Shown here in pieces: positions 21,429 through 22,570 of a stretch of DNA of 22,570 nt (position 1 is its first letter; every line of letters starts with the position of its first letter). The stretch comes from Clostridiaceae bacterium (GTDB lineage: Bacteria; Bacillota; Clostridia; Oscillospirales; QAMX01). The position numbers and the translations under genes were made by a program. The notes under the pieces were generated by a model. That model saw only the letters and a list, made by a program, of their open reading frames with translations. It was not told where the DNA came from and made no database searches. The stretch lies in the NCBI GenBank assembly GCA_016297585.1, contig JAEDGJ010000020.1:1-22570 (forward strand), read 5' to 3'.

Positions 21429-22570
21429 ATGGGTTCGTTCATTTCCGTCGTGGAAAAAGTCAACAATGCGGTCAACAGCGTCGTATGGGGGCCGCCCGCG
21501 CTGCTGCTGCTCATCGGCACCGGCATCCTGATGACCATCCTGACCCGGGGCTTTCAGTTTACGCATTTCGGACATACCATGCGCGAGACGGTCGGCAGTC
21601 TCTTCCGCAAAAAGGACATCCTGAAGAGCAGCGACAAAAAGTCGATCTCCCAGTTCCAGGCGCTCTGCACGGCGCTTTCCGCGACCATCGGCACCGGCAA
21701 CATCGCGGGCATCGCCTACGCGATCACGATGGGCGGCCCCGGCGCCGTCTTCTGGATGTGGATCGTGGCCATCTTCGGCATGATGACCAACTACTCCGAA
21801 AACGTCCTCGGCATCTTCTTCCGCCGCCGGAATAAGGACGGCGAATGGAGCGGCGGCGCCATGTACTATCTGCGCGACGGCCTCGGCGCCAAGAAGCACT
21901 GCAAAACGATCGGCAAGGTGCTCGCCGTGCTGTTCTCGCTCTTTGCGGTCTTGGCGTCCTTCGGCATCGGCAACATGGGTCAGGTCACCTCGATCCGCGA
22001 AAGCATCGTCGGCGTCGGGTTCACCACCGGCAGCGCCACGGCGGACGGGCTCATCGTCGGCGGCATCATCATGATCGTCGCGGCGCTCGTCATCATCGGC
22101 GGCCTGCAGCGTATCGCCCGCGCCAACGAGCGCATCGTGCCCTTCATGGCGGTCTTCTACATCATCGGCTCCGTGGTCATCATCGGCATGAACATCGGTC
22201 AGGTCGGCGCGGCGTTCCGGGCGATCTTCACGACCGCGTTCAGCTTCAAGGCCGCGGCGGGCGGCATCGGCGGCGCCGTCATCATGCAGGCGATCACCTG
22301 GGGCTTCAAGCGCGGCGTGTTCTCGAACGAAGCGGGACTCGGCTCCTCCGTCATGGTGCACTCCACGTCCAACGTCAAGGAGCCCGTCACGCAGGGGCTC
22401 TGGGGCATCTTTGAGGTGTTCTTCGATACCATCATCGTCTGCACGCTGACCGCGCTGGTGATCCTGACCAGCGGCGTCGTCGATCTGCAGACCGGCGCGT
22501 CGATCTCCGGCGCGACGAAGCTCGGCCTTGCCTCCGAAGCCTTTACCAAGCACTTCGGCACCTTCGGCGG
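21429..22570 (+). CDS. AGCS family alanine/glycine:Na+ symporter (partial, cut by window end)
   Basis: The first 380 codons of a sodium-coupled amino-acid symporter; the frame is still open at 22570, and family members are about 450-500 residues. Diagnostic segments are RGFQFTHFGHTMRET, the SQFQALCTALSATIGTGNIAGIA signature near residues 75-95, GGPGAVFWMWI, WSGGAMYYL, GIGNMGQV and KRGVFSNEAGLGSS. Several membrane helices are evident. GGAGGG lies 6 nt before the ATG. It sits directly behind a tandem glycine riboswitch, so glycine (or alanine) is the likely substrate and its expression should respond to glycine. Confidence 0.95.
   Translation, partial: MGSFISVVEKVNNAVNSVVWGPPALLLLIGTGILMTILTRGFQFTHFGHTMRETVGSLFRKKDILKSSDKKSISQFQALCTALSATIGTGNIAGIAYAITMGGPGAVFWMWIVAIFGMMTNYSENVLGIFFRRRNKDGEWSGGAMYYLRDGLGAKKHCKTIGKVLAVLFSLFAVLASFGIGNMGQVTSIRESIVGVGFTTGSATADGLIVGGIIMIVAALVIIGGLQRIARANERIVPFMAVFYIIGSVVIIGMNIGQVGAAFRAIFTTAFSFKAAAGGIGGAVIMQAITWGFKRGVFSNEAGLGSSVMVHSTSNVKEPVTQGLWGIFEVFFDTIIVCTLTALVILTSGVVDLQTGASISGATKLGLASEAFTKHFGTFG

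Overview
The window looks like a chromosomal segment of a high-GC member of the Clostridia (Firmicutes), most like uncultured Oscillospiraceae or Christensenellales relatives. The evidence is a YerC-type TrpR relative, RNase Y, a PhoP/PhoR pair, lipoproteins with Lys-rich n-regions and Thr/Ala linkers, strong GGAGG ribosome-binding sites, AT-rich sigma-A promoters set in GC-rich DNA, and a tandem glycine riboswitch. The taxon is an inference. I see no phage, IS element, CRISPR array, rRNA or tRNA.

Layout. (1) 36-1533, minus strand: a three-gene unit of yerC-like regulator, SAM methyltransferase and VOC/glyoxalase-fold protein. (2) 1632-2528, plus: an APH-like kinase. (3) 2587-5762, plus: a sugar-type (CUT1) ABC importer of lipoprotein plus two permeases with no ATPase, with its own promoter, a palindromic operator candidate and a terminator. 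(4) 5783-8808, minus: a PhoA-type alkaline phosphatase lipoprotein followed by a YibE/F membrane protein. (5) 8879-10429, minus: an orphan solute-binding lipoprotein with a consensus promoter. (6) 10514-12392, plus: RNase Y behind a roughly 200-nt leader. (7) 12416-14422, plus: a heparinase II/III-fold protein. (8) 14430-20949, plus: a compact pstS-pstC-pstA-pstB-phoU-phoP-phoR operon. (9) 21076-22570, plus: a tandem glycine riboswitch controlling an AGCS amino-acid:Na+ symporter cut by the window edge.

The most coherent biology is a phosphate-starvation locus. The pst-phoU-phoPR operon and the divergently placed alkaline phosphatase share a 40-bp upstream element (29 of 40 bases identical). 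It holds TTNAC(A/G) repeats on an 11/23-bp spacing just before each -10 hexamer, so the PhoP encoded here probably drives both, and perhaps the yibE/F gene behind the phosphatase. The phosphate-binding protein is circularly permuted relative to classical PstS.

Other points worth a second look: RNase Y has no ATG/GTG/TTG start that keeps its membrane anchor; an imperfect tandem repeat lies directly before its ribosome-binding site; the heparinase-like gene begins just behind a strong terminator; and two terminator-like hairpins follow the riboswitch. I found no convincing wholly new multi-gene system.
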